A stretch of 64,000 nt of DNA, from the NCBI RefSeq assembly GCF_014191495.1, contig NZ_JACHWR010000001.1:186001-250000 (forward strand). Reading direction: 5' to 3'. Below, piece after piece: positions 9,157 to 17,588 of the stretch. Each line of letters opens with the position of its first letter. The stretch's first letter is position 1. This DNA comes from Nocardioides soli (GTDB lineage: Bacteria > Actinomycetota > Actinomycetes > Propionibacteriales > Nocardioidaceae). Both the position numbers and the translations under genes were made by a program. A model generated the notes under the pieces. It saw nothing but the letters and a program-made list of their open reading frames with translations. It had not been told where the DNA came from and ran no database searches.

Positions 9157-10277
9157 ATGGCCAGGAAGAACCACACCGAGGAGTTCCATCGTCAGGCCGT
9201 CGACTTGTACGAGTCCACACCGGGGGCGCCACGGTCCGCGGTATCCCTGAGAATCTCAACGTCGTGCGTGGCACGCTGCGGGACTGGCTTGGGGTCTACG
9301 GGACCGGAAAGAAGACCGCCGCTGACAGGACGTGGACCGCCAGCCCACTGCAGTCGAAGCCGTCAACGACCAGCCCCTAGGCACCCACTGAGGAGACGCC
9401 GGAGCAGAAGATCGCCCGACTCGAGGCCGAGAACGCCGCGCTGCGGGCGAGACGACGAAGCTGACCACCGAGCGGGAGATTCTGCAGAAGGCGGCCAAGT
9501 CCTTCGCCGGGGAGACGCGCTGGTGAGTCGCTTCCAACTCGTCGCCGACAACCATGCCACATACGCCGATCGCGGCGGGCTGAAGCGACTGTGCGAGTTC
9601 GTCGAGGTGACGCGCTCCTAGTCTTGCGCCTGGCTGTCCGCAGCGCCCGGCCGTGAGCGGCGGGCCGCCGCGGACGCTGAGCCCGAGGCCCGGATCCGCA
9701 CGATCCACAAGGTCGACGACACCGTCTGCGCGCCACGGGTCACGACCGCCAGCGCGGCGCCCGCCGAGCTCCATGTCGGCGCTCCAGCCGGTGAGGGGGT
9801 CAACCACAAGCGGGTCGCCCGCATCATGCGTGCCGCCAGCATCGCCGGCTACGTCAAGAAGCGACGCGTCCGCACGACTGTTCTCGAGCCGGCGGATCAG
9901 ACGGTTCCCGATCTGATCAAGCGGGACTTCACCGCCCTGGCACCGAACCACCAGCGCTACGTCGGCGACATCACCTACCTCCCGCTCGCGGGCGGCAGCA
10001 ACCTGTACCGGGCCACCGTCATCGACCGCGACCGCGACCGCGACCGCGACCGCGACCGGGGAAGCCTGGCCGGGGCGATCTCCGACAGCCACCACGGGAC
10101 ACGTCCAAGGACTACGCCAGCCCTGCAAGACCCCTCGGCGTCACCCAGTCCACGGGCGCCGCCGGACCCTAGGCCGACAACGCGCTCGCGGAGTCGTTCA
10201 ACGCGACCCTGAAGCGCGAGGTCCTAAGACGCCGCTTGCTGGACCGACGACCTCAACTGCCGCCGCCGGGTGAGGTC
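9157..10277 (+). pseudogene. Degenerate IS3-family transposase (orfA plus orfB)
   Basis: OrfA starts at ATG 9157 (MARKNHTEEFHRQAVDLYES) and continues after frameshifts as LRDWLGVYGTGKKTAADRT and KIARLEAENAALRA. OrfB begins at GTG 9533 (VSRFQLVADNHATY). It recurs in shifted frames as RVARIMRAASIAGYVKKRRV, LIKRDFTALAPNHQRYVGDI and ADNALAESFNATLKREV, the last carrying the catalytic Glu region. TTGGACAC at 9104 resembles an IS3 terminus. The region following the first Asp is replaced by a GACCGC repeat (10024-10059). The C-terminal end is missing here. Confidence 0.72.
10024..10059 (+). repeat. GACCGC hexanucleotide tract
   Basis: Five perfect GACCGC units followed by GACCGG. It encodes alternating Asp-Arg where an intact IS3 OrfB would continue after VID. 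It looks like a local expansion in dead transposase DNA. Confidence 0.85.
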
Positions 10278-10321
10278 AGGAGGGTCGGCGCTCACCCGCC
10301 GACGGGCCTTAGCCCCGAGTA

Positions 10322-10470
10322 TTGGACACGGGGTGTGACTACGCGGCGTTTGGCAGTGTGGCGGCCTGGTGGGCCTCGTAGGTGGACAGGGGCGGTGGCC
10401 GCACCAGGAGTGCCGGCCTCGGAGTCTTGTAGCGGGTCAGCCACTTGAAGACCTCGGCGAACAATCCCTG
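10322..10470 (-). pseudogene. Inverted 3' end of an IS3-family orfB
   Basis: On the minus strand EVFKWLTRYKT...PPPLSTYEAHQAATLPNAA then TAG resembles the C-terminus of IS3 OrfB (normally FRWIxRYNTxRRHS...). A one-base shift disturbs the RRRHS part. It is followed by GTGTCCAA, a candidate terminus. This is the piece missing from the element at 9157-10277, but in the opposite orientation. It is either an internal inversion or the stump of a second copy. Confidence 0.5.
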
Positions 10471-10945
10471 CTCACCCGAAAGGATCGGACCCTCTGGCGC
10501 AGTCGGTCGGAGTTGTAGTCGTAGATGGAGACCAACGCCCGGCGCGCGGCGTCTCGGTCCCTCGATCGGTGGCAGGTCGGCGGTCAGCACCTCCCCACCC
10601 GGAATGCCGAGCATGTCTTCGGCCTTGGCCGGAGTCGCGCGACGCGCAAGGTGGATCGCATAGCCACGCTCAGCGACACACTCAGCGGAGCGTCGGTGGA
10701 CCCGCAGCTACGGTGCACCCGCGGGAAGCGAGCGGTGTCCGCCGACCGGATGGAACTGCGCGTCCACGGTGAGCCAGGCGTGCCTCCTCGGTACTGAGGT
10801 GCTGATACGTGGCATGGTGGCTCCTGGCGGATGGCGGCATCCTCGAATGCACAGTCCTCGAAGTACGCAGGGGGCGAGCGTTCACTCCACGTGAACCCTC
10901 GCCCCCCGGGTCGTGCCTATCTCGCGCGGTGAGTGCGCTGTGTAG
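10471..10945. other. Stretch without recognisable gene
   Basis: Only short open frames with no recognisable motif. A 36-codon minus-strand frame starts at ATG around 10815 (MPRISTSVPRRHAWLTVDAQ...) but has no convincing family. The sequence next to 10946 is the downstream region of the third RCC1 gene. Probably transposon debris. Confidence 0.5.
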
Positions 10946-12775
10946 TCAGACCTTGAACTTGGTCGTGGTCTTGGCCGCGGCCACGTTGGCGTTGCCGGCG
11001 TACTTCACCTGCGCCTTGTACTTGCCACGCTTGACCTTCTTGATGGTCACCTTGACCTTGCCCTTGGCGTTGACCTTCGCGTTGACCTTCTTCTTGGTCT
11101 TGCCCTTGAGGGTGAAGGTCACCTTGCCCTCGGGGGATACCCCGTCAGCGGTCGTGACAGTGACGGTGATCGTGACCTTCTGTGCGACCTTCTTGCTCTT
11201 GCCCTTCACCTTCGGTTTGGCGGCCTTGAGCTTGCTGGCCGCCCGCTCGACGGTCACGGCAACCGCCGCAGAAGTTGAGGGATCGGTGGTCGCGTCGCCG
11301 TGGTAGGTCGCTGTCATCGTCTGCGTGCCGGCAGGCAGGGTCGCAGGCAGCGTCCAGGTTGCTGTGCCACCGGTCAGCGTCGCGGTGGTCTCTGTGCCGC
11401 CCAGCTTGAACGACACCGTGCCGGTGGGGGTGCCGCCTGCCTTGGCGACGGTCGCCGTCGCGGTGCGCGCCGCGCCGTACTCGCCCGTGGCGGGGGCGAC
11501 TGAGAGCGTGGTGGTCGACGCGATCGTGCGCGGGGTGACCGGTCCGACCTCGTTGGAGATGGACGTGATCGTCTCGCCAGCACGACCTGCGGTGGTGCGG
11601 TAGCTGATCTTCTTGCCCAGCATCGCCTGATCGAGGACCAGGGTGGTGCCGGTCTGACCGGCGATCGCATCGGCCCCGGCGTACCACTGGCCGGTCGCTG
11701 GGGTGTCCGGCGCCAGGCTGAACGTGGCGGGCACCGCAGCCAGCGTCTCCCCGACCCGCGGGGTGCCGGTGACCGCCGGCTTCGACACGTCCCGGAAGGC
11801 GGTGACGATGACCGCGGCGTGCTTGGGGCCCATCGCGATGGCCGCTACCGGCGCACCATCCAGATCGATCGGAACGTCGCTCAACTGGGCGACGGCACCT
11901 GCACCCCAGATGTGCACCATGCCGTCCTCGGTGACCGCACCAGCGTTGGGCGTGAAACCGACGGTATTGAAACTGAGGCTGATCACCTTCTTGCCGGCGA
12001 AGTCTGGCGTGCCCGTGGGGGGCACGGTCCCCCATACGCGGATGGTGCCGTCGTCCAGTACGGCCCCGTTCGCCGTGGGGCCGGCGGTGATCTGGGTGAC
12101 CTTGTGGCCCTCGAAGTCCGGGACGCTCGTCTGGCCGTACTGAGGCATGGCCCCCCAAGCGACGACCGTCCCGTCGGCACGCAGCGCCATCACCTGGAAG
12201 TTGTTGGCGACGACATCCACCAGGTCGGTCAGCCCACTCTCCGGTACCGCGTAGAACTCACGAAGCTCCTCGTCGCCCCACACGGCGAGAGTGCCGTCGG
12301 TCCGGACTGCATACCCGAGGCTGCCCTGCCCGATCGCGATGGCTTTGGCCCGCAGGCCCTCCGGGACCTCATCGGTGAAGGCGGGACTATCGGGGCTGCC
12401 CCAGGGCGTGATCTTTCCGTCCGCGTGCAGCACGGCTCCGTACTGAGGACCGAGCGCGACAGCCGTGGCGTCAGTGACATCATCGGGAGCCCAGTCGACC
12501 TCGGCGAATCCCTCTTGCCCCCACACCCGTAGTTGGCCGTCCGCGGTCACCACGGCGGTGGATCGAGTGTTCGTCGCGACGGCGGCCACTGGAGCGGTCA
12601 GGTCGCCGGGCACCGTCATCGCCGCCTTGGCCACGACGTCATCGGTGTCGCCCCAAGCAACGACCCTCCCGGCCATGGCCGGCGAAGATACAGGGGCGGC
12701 CTGGGCCGTCGCGCCGGTGACCCCGGCGACAAGAGCGCTGGCCAATGCGGCGGCCAGCAGGTTGCGCAATCTCAT
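10946..12775 (-). CDS. Secreted RCC1-repeat protein with two Ig-like domains and lysine-rich tail
   Basis: 609 aa from ATG 12775, preceded by GGGAG at good spacing. Longer starts add a non-signal N-terminus. The signal peptide is MRLRNLLAAALASALVAGVT...AQA. Seven RCC1-like units follow (VVAWG, LRVWG, ITPWG, LAVWG, VVAWG, IRVWG, VHIWG). An Ig-like domain similar to that of the other two paralogues comes next, then a second Big_3-like domain (residues ~430-515), and then a basic tail with many lysines. It has diverged from the other two and is intact. Extracellular; function unknown. Confidence 0.82.
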   Translation of the reverse strand: MRLRNLLAAALASALVAGVTGATAQAAPVSSPAMAGRVVAWGDTDDVVAKAAMTVPGDLTAPVAAVATNTRSTAVVTADGQLRVWGQEGFAEVDWAPDDVTDATAVALGPQYGAVLHADGKITPWGSPDSPAFTDEVPEGLRAKAIAIGQGSLGYAVRTDGTLAVWGDEELREFYAVPESGLTDLVDVVANNFQVMALRADGTVVAWGAMPQYGQTSVPDFEGHKVTQITAGPTANGAVLDDGTIRVWGTVPPTGTPDFAGKKVISLSFNTVGFTPNAGAVTEDGMVHIWGAGAVAQLSDVPIDLDGAPVAAIAMGPKHAAVIVTAFRDVSKPAVTGTPRVGETLAAVPATFSLAPDTPATGQWYAGADAIAGQTGTTLVLDQAMLGKKISYRTTAGRAGETITSISNEVGPVTPRTIASTTTLSVAPATGEYGAARTATATVAKAGGTPTGTVSFKLGGTETTATLTGGTATWTLPATLPAGTQTMTATYHGDATTDPSTSAAVAVTVERAASKLKAAKPKVKGKSKKVAQKVTITVTVTTADGVSPEGKVTFTLKGKTKKKVNAKVNAKGKVKVTIKKVKRGKYKAQVKYAGNANVAAAKTTTKFKV

Positions 12776-13032
12776 GTTCGTTCTCCCGCAATAGGTGGAG
12801 GTCTTCCCTCCGGGATTGGGTACGCGCGACCCTGCTGGTCTCGCCCCACTCTGTGCCACTGATTCCGCCGCGAGAAGCTCAGGAATCAGCCGAAGTTGTG
12901 ATGCGCCTCATAAGAGATGGTGGTCGGCCCATCGACTGTGACTCCATCGTGGGGCATCGCTGCGCCCTCGGATCGGCCCGGCGTACCGGTGGCCGGCGAC
13001 ATGTGGTGTCGCCGGCCACCGGCAAGATGAGC

Positions 13033-13470
13033 TCAATCGACCAAGTCGATAAGTCCGTTGTCGTTGGAGACGTTGAAGACGGCCCTCCAAGGTGAAGTCG
13101 CCGGGGCTGCCGACGGCGCCGAGGTCGGCGAGGCTGGGCCTTGGCCTGGAGACCGCTGCCAGTGAGCACCGTGTCCTGTGAGCCGTTGGGCTTCTCGGCA
13201 TCGTGGAGTAGGCCTTGATGTCGCCGCCGATCCGGGCCTGACAGCCGCCGGTGACATGATCCGCACGCAGTTCAGGGCAGCCTTGGTCATCTACGCCCGG
13301 CCGTCGACGGCACTGACCTTTGAGTTGCCGGGAACGCCGGTGTCGATCACATCGTCGAGCGGGTTGGTGCCAGCGTGGACGTCGTTGTCGGCGAGGCTAA
13401 CGTCGACGTTGCACTGATCGAGGGTCATGGTGACCGTGGTCCCGGGAAGGAAGGAGTCGCGGCTTGGGGA
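13033..13470 (-). pseudogene. Multiply frameshifted gene of unknown function
   Basis: Successive frames give a coherent trail: TVTMTLDQCNVDVSLADNDV, then HAGTNPLDDVIDTGVPGNSK, an in-frame TAG, AALNCVRIMS, GGCQARIGGDIKAYS, EKPNGSQDTVLTGSGLQAK, SLADLGAVGSPGDFTLE, and finally AVFNVSNDNGLIDLVD then TGA. At least four indels and one stop. The composition, with scattered Cys and Asn/Gly-rich strands, resembles a secreted beta-rich protein, but I do not recognise the family. Confidence 0.5.
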
Positions 13471-14309
13471 CCCGTGCCGGCAGGTGAGGTGGTAGCGGCC
13501 CACGAGACCGCACTCCTCATGTTCCGTCTGGTCGCGCGGACGTCGCGGCGGCAGCACCGATGGTGCTGCTCCCACTGCCCGACCTGGGCTTCCTGCGCGC
13601 CGGGCCGAGCCAGGCTGCGGTAGCGCAGATCGCGGACCTGCTCAGGCCGCTGGCGCAGCAGTCCGCGCAGCGCCGGCTCACCCTGGCAGGCACGTTGTAG
13701 CTGCGGCTGCGCACCGACAGCACCGCCCAGGCCCTGGCCGCCCCTCTCGGGTTGCACGCGCAGAGGCGCCCGCAATCACCTCGTTGCACACCGCTAGCTC
13801 TTCGACAACCCGGATCTCGACTTCGGCCGGGACACGCTCACCATCCAGGCGACGCTCGACCTGGCACTCCCCTGTGGGAGCTCGAGGCCTCCAGACATCG
13901 GACTTGGCGGTGAGAGGGCGACACGCACCGCGGGGGGAGTGCCGAAGGCCCCCACGATCGAGAACTTATTCTAACCTGACGCCATCCTGTCGGATCGGTG
14001 GCACAACAGCATGGGGACCGTCTGTGGGGCTGGACGGTGTGCGCGCAGCCTCGAGGAGGCCGTCGTGCGCCGGACCCAACTCATCACACCCTCGGACGAC
14101 CGGGGCACTCCCCCATTCAAGCCACCAGCACCCCTTACTTTTGTGATGCGCATCGCAACTTTCGGCCCGCCGTGCTCTGGACCCCTTGCCGTCTGCCCTC
14201 TCACGTGTGTGAATCGGGACGGCAGATGGCCACTCCCGAGGACGGACCCCTCCCCCACCGGACTCTCGGGGGTGGCGGCTAGGAGCTCGGCGCTCCGCAC
14301 ATCGGCCAG

Positions 14310-14340
14310 GTCACGGGGCGTCGGCATGGCGCCCCGTGAC
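14310..14340. promoter_or_regulatory. 11-bp stem hairpin upstream of the PucR gene
   Basis: GTCACGGGGCG and CGCCCCGTGAC flank a nine-base loop. It covers the upstream-most possible GTG (14336), which argues for a later translation start. It could be a terminator-like or operator structure. Confidence 0.45.
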
Positions 14341-14386
14341 CTGCCTCAAGCGCGGACCGGACGAGCACCTGGAAGGCCATGGATCT

Positions 14387-15733
14387 GTGACCCGAGACGA
14401 AGCGGACGGCCAGGGATCGGAGGCGCATGACGATGTGGGGCCACCGTTGCCGGTCGCGAATCCGCCGGCCATGACCGGCGCCGTCCAGGTGTCCGATCTC
14501 GGATCGCCGTCGTCACTGGAGCTCTTCCGCCCGCTCGCCGCTCGGATGGTGCAGGCGGTCGTCCACCGGGTCCATGCCGAGCTCCCCGTCTACGCCGGGG
14601 TCGACGGGTCCGCCCCCTGCCCCCTCCTGGAGGTGGCGGCCCGTGAGGCCGTCCAGGCCTTCCTCGACGAGGGTCCGGCCCGCGAGTCGCGACTGCGCAA
14701 GGTCTACGAGCTGTTCCGGCGGCTGGGGCACCGGGAGGCGCAGCAGGACCGGGACCCAGGCCTGATGATCGCGGCCCTGCGGGTCGGCAGTCGCAGCGTC
14801 TGGGACCACGTCTCTGACTTCGCGGTCGCGCATCGCTACTCGGTCGCCACCTTCCGCGACATCTCCACCGAGCTCATGGAGTACGTCGACCACCTTCGCG
14901 AGCAGCTCGTCTCAGGCCATGAGCTCGGGTCTCGCTTCGCGACCCAGAGCCGGTCGACGGCCCGCACCCGGTTGATGGACTTCATCATCCACTCCTCCGG
15001 CGGGCGGGTCTCCCCGCTGCGCCCACTCGGGATGGACGAGGACGAGCTCCGCCGGCTGGCGGAGGGGGCCAGATGGCCAGTACCCGACCGTGTCTCCGCG
15101 CTCGCCGTCAGCTACCACGGCGAGCCGCCGCCACTGCCCGATCGCGACGAGGTGCTCAGCAGGGTCGGCCCCGACCGGATCTTCGTCCTGTGCCCCAGCG
15201 AGGACGCCGAGGACCTGGCCACGGTGCTGACCAGGTCGGGCCCCGACCGGAGGGTGGCGCTGAGCTGGCCGGTCCATCCCGACGAGGCCGGCAGCGCGCT
15301 CCTCTGGACGGCCCGTGCGCTGGACCTCGTGCGCCTGGGTGTGATCGCCCCGACGACGCTCGTCCGATGCACCGACCACGTGACCCAGCTGTGGCTGCAC
15401 GCCGAGCCGTCAATGCGGCAGCGGCTCTGCCAGGAGCTGTTGGAGCCGCTGCTCGCCGAGACGCCCAACTCCCGAGAGATCCTCTCCGACACCCTGCTGG
15501 CCTGGCTCGAGACCCGCGACAGCGCTCCGGCGATCGCCGCCCGGCTCGACGTACATCCCCAGACCGTGCGCTACCGCTGGAAGCGGATCAACGAGCTGTT
15601 CGGGGAGTCCCTGCACGACCCCGAGTTCATCCTGCAGATGACGTTGGTGCTCAAGACCAGCCTGCTGATGTGGAAGGCCGGGAACCAGAGCGACTTCGAG
15701 CGGTTCCGAGACCGAAAGCTGTCTGATCAATGA
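14387..15733 (+). CDS. PucR/CdaR-type transcriptional regulator
   Basis: 448 aa if started at GTG 14387, which has GGAAGG ten bases upstream. GTG 14336 lies in a hairpin, and ATG 14471 is another option. The C-terminal ~60 residues (AIAARLDVHPQTVRYRWKRI NELFG split across the helix) are the PucR-type helix-turn-helix typical of the PucR/CdaR family. The middle ~300 residues form a sensor-like region of no clear ligand type. PucR proteins usually control a neighbouring catabolic or transport gene. Here the only partner is the downstream membrane gene, whose ATG overlaps this TGA (ATGA). Confidence 0.8.
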   Translation: MTRDEADGQGSEAHDDVGPPLPVANPPAMTGAVQVSDLGSPSSLELFRPLAARMVQAVVHRVHAELPVYAGVDGSAPCPLLEVAAREAVQAFLDEGPARESRLRKVYELFRRLGHREAQQDRDPGLMIAALRVGSRSVWDHVSDFAVAHRYSVATFRDISTELMEYVDHLREQLVSGHELGSRFATQSRSTARTRLMDFIIHSSGGRVSPLRPLGMDEDELRRLAEGARWPVPDRVSALAVSYHGEPPPLPDRDEVLSRVGPDRIFVLCPSEDAEDLATVLTRSGPDRRVALSWPVHPDEAGSALLWTARALDLVRLGVIAPTTLVRCTDHVTQLWLHAEPSMRQRLCQELLEPLLAETPNSREILSDTLLAWLETRDSAPAIAARLDVHPQTVRYRWKRINELFGESLHDPEFILQMTLVLKTSLLMWKAGNQSDFERFRDRKLSDQ

Positions 15734-16845
15734 AACCAGCTGCCCTTCCTCTCCTCGGGGGACTCGTCGGCGTGGAGCTCGTCGCCGCCGGCGCCACCTG
15801 GTGGGGCTCAGAACTCGTCGGACGAGAAGGTCTCGCCCCAGCGCTCGCCGTGCTGCTGGTGGCCTCCCCGCTCGGCTTCCTCGTCGCGCGGTACCTGCCG
15901 GTGCCGGTCGTGCGCCGCGTCGGCCGCCGCGGCGGCACCACCTACGTCGGGTCCTCGGCCGACCGGGCCCTGACCCGGTTGCGCCAGCTGGTGATCGAGG
16001 TGGAGCACGTCGTCACCACGGGCGATCTCGTGGTGCTGGACGTCGTACCCCTCGACCTGCGGCACAAGAACGACCTGCGCTGGTTCGCCGGCGCGCTGGC
16101 GCACGGGTCGACCGACCCGGTCGCCCGCGCGATCGCGAAGCTCTCCGGCCTGGGGCGGCCGATCGACGTCAGCCAGGGCCCCTCCCACGAGCTGCGCGGC
16201 GCCGTCGACCGGCATCCGGTGCGGTTCGGGGTCAACGGCGTCGACGGGCCGCCCGACCAGGTCATCGGGACCACGGTGCGCGTCGACGTGGACCAGCGGC
16301 CGATGGGGCACATCACGGTCGCCGACGAGGTGCGCAAGAACGCCGCCCGCTGCCTGTCGACGCTGCGGGCCGAGGGCATCGAGCCGATCCTGGTGTCGTC
16401 GTCCCTGAGCGCGCCCGACCTCAAGCGGGTCTCGGAGCAGGTCGGCGTCACCCAGATCCACCACGGCACCGACGCCTCGACGATCGCGGCCACGCTGCCG
16501 CCGGACACGACCGGCATCCTCCGTGCGGCCACGGTGCCCGGTGCCTCCGGCGTCACCGCCGAGACGACGCTGCCGAGCGAGCCCGGCGAGGACACCGTCG
16601 TCCGCTGCGCGAGTCCGTCGATCGACGCCGTGCTGGAGTCGATCCAGCACGTCCGGTGCCTGCGCCGGGCTCGCTTGGTCGCCCGGGTGTGCGCGGCGGT
16701 CGCCATCGTGGTCGCCGTACCGCTGGCGGCCACGGGCCTGATCACGATCGCCCACGCCGCCCTGCTCGCCGCCGCCAACCTGCTCTTCGTGGCGGTCGTC
16801 GCGTCCTCCGCGGTGATGTTCTACTCCTCGCAGGACCCGAACTGA
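15730..16845 (+). CDS. P1B-ATPase-like membrane protein lacking catalytic motifs
   Basis: 371 aa. Two N-terminal and two C-terminal hydrophobic segments flank a soluble core. The core resembles the P/N domains of heavy-metal P-type ATPases: TTGDLVVLDVVPLD where DKTGTLTxGxxxVxDVVPLD would be, GSTDPVARAI for GSEHPLARAI, and ITVADEVRKNAARCLSTLRA followed by GIEPILVSSS where the TGDN motif belongs. The phosphorylated Asp, TGDN and GDGxND are all absent, and the six-helix core is reduced to four helices. It cannot be an ordinary pump. It may be a regulatory or metal-binding relic. Coupled to the PucR gene by a 4-nt overlap. Confidence 0.55.
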   Translation: MKPAALPLLGGLVGVELVAAGATWWGSELVGREGLAPALAVLLVASPLGFLVARYLPVPVVRRVGRRGGTTYVGSSADRALTRLRQLVIEVEHVVTTGDLVVLDVVPLDLRHKNDLRWFAGALAHGSTDPVARAIAKLSGLGRPIDVSQGPSHELRGAVDRHPVRFGVNGVDGPPDQVIGTTVRVDVDQRPMGHITVADEVRKNAARCLSTLRAEGIEPILVSSSLSAPDLKRVSEQVGVTQIHHGTDASTIAATLPPDTTGILRAATVPGASGVTAETTLPSEPGEDTVVRCASPSIDAVLESIQHVRCLRRARLVARVCAAVAIVVAVPLAATGLITIAHAALLAAANLLFVAVVASSAVMFYSSQDPN

Positions 16846-16862
16846 TCTACGGTCACGGCACT

Positions 16863-17579
16863 GGTTTCGAGGCTCGGGCCTGGCGGCCCTCGCACCTCAA
16901 CCACCAACGGCACGGTGGTTGAGGTGCGACGAGCGCCAGCGAGGAGCCTCGAAACCACCACCCCCGACGCACGCGCGGGATTCGATCCTCGGGCCTCGCG
17001 GCCCTCACACCTCAACCACCAACGGCACGGTGGTTGAGGTGCGACGAGCGCCAGCGAGGAGCCTCGAAACCACCACCCCCGACGCACGCACCGGGTTTCG
17101 AGGCTCGGGCCTGGCGGCCCTCACACCTCAACCACCGTGTGCTCGACCACTCTGTCCCGACCGCAGGTCGGCGTCTGCTGGGACGACGAAGCTCCCGCTG
17201 GGACGATGAAGACTCGTCGTCCCAGGAGGAGTTTCGTCGGCCGGCCGACGAAACGCTCCCGTCGTCGCCGCCTCACCATCATCACCAGTGGCAGGTTCAC
17301 CAAGGGATGACGGTCAGACCACGCCTCCCTCGGCGAACTGAGCCAGGGCAGCGCGACGTCGACCTCATCCCTTGATGAACCGCCGGCCAACCCTGGCACC
17401 GGGCGGTGGTTTCGAGGCTCGGGCCTGGCGGCCCTCACACCTCAACCACCGTGCTCGCCGTGGTTTCGAGACAGGCGCTAGCGCGCCTTCCTCAACCACC
17501 GTGGCGGCTCGGGCCTGGCGGCCCTCACACCTCAACCACCGCGGGACCTCGGCGCTCACGCGCCTTCCTCAACCGCCGC
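16863..17579. repeat. Cluster of tandem inverted-repeat (REP-like) units
   Basis: Two full units repeat with a period of 115 bp (16863-16959, 16979-17074). Each has an arm starting GGTTTCGAGGCTC (the second unit degenerate), CACCTCAACCACC, a short AACGGCAC spacer, and the complementary arm GGTGGTTGAGGTGCG ... GAGCCTCGAAACC. Half units follow at ~17095-17135, 17405-17455 and 17461-17579, reaching almost to the aroG stop codon. The stems are long enough to end transcription from both sides. This type of repeat is common in Nocardioides-like genomes to my knowledge. Confidence 0.8.
17298..17377. repeat. Small element bounded by CAAGGGATGA / TCATCCCTTG
   Basis: The 80-bp stretch starts CACCAAGGGATGA and ends TCATCCCTTGATG. 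The same termini bound the two copies at 53513-53593 and 53688-53768. The interior differs. It looks like a member of a short MITE-like or REP family. Confidence 0.6.
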
Positions 17580-17588
17580 GGCGATGGG

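Larger units (their letters stand above)
12776..14386. other. 1.6-kb region of degraded coding sequence
   Basis: No intact gene is recognised. 13033-13470 carries one multiply broken gene on the minus strand (listed separately). 13480-13950 has plus-strand fragments such as LPLPDLGFLRAGPSQAAVAQ and, in another frame, LFDNPDLDFGRDTLTIQATL. They suggest a second ruined gene that I cannot name. 14310-14340 is a hairpin upstream of the PucR gene. Confidence 0.5.

Noticed and set aside
1..14386. Prophage or integrative conjugative element
   Set aside because: Apart from transposases and the recombinase pair there are no structural, replication or conjugation genes and no tRNA attachment site.
16863..17579. 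CRISPR array
   Set aside because: Units are 97-115 bp inverted repeats with no constant short repeat and unique spacers, and no cas gene is present.
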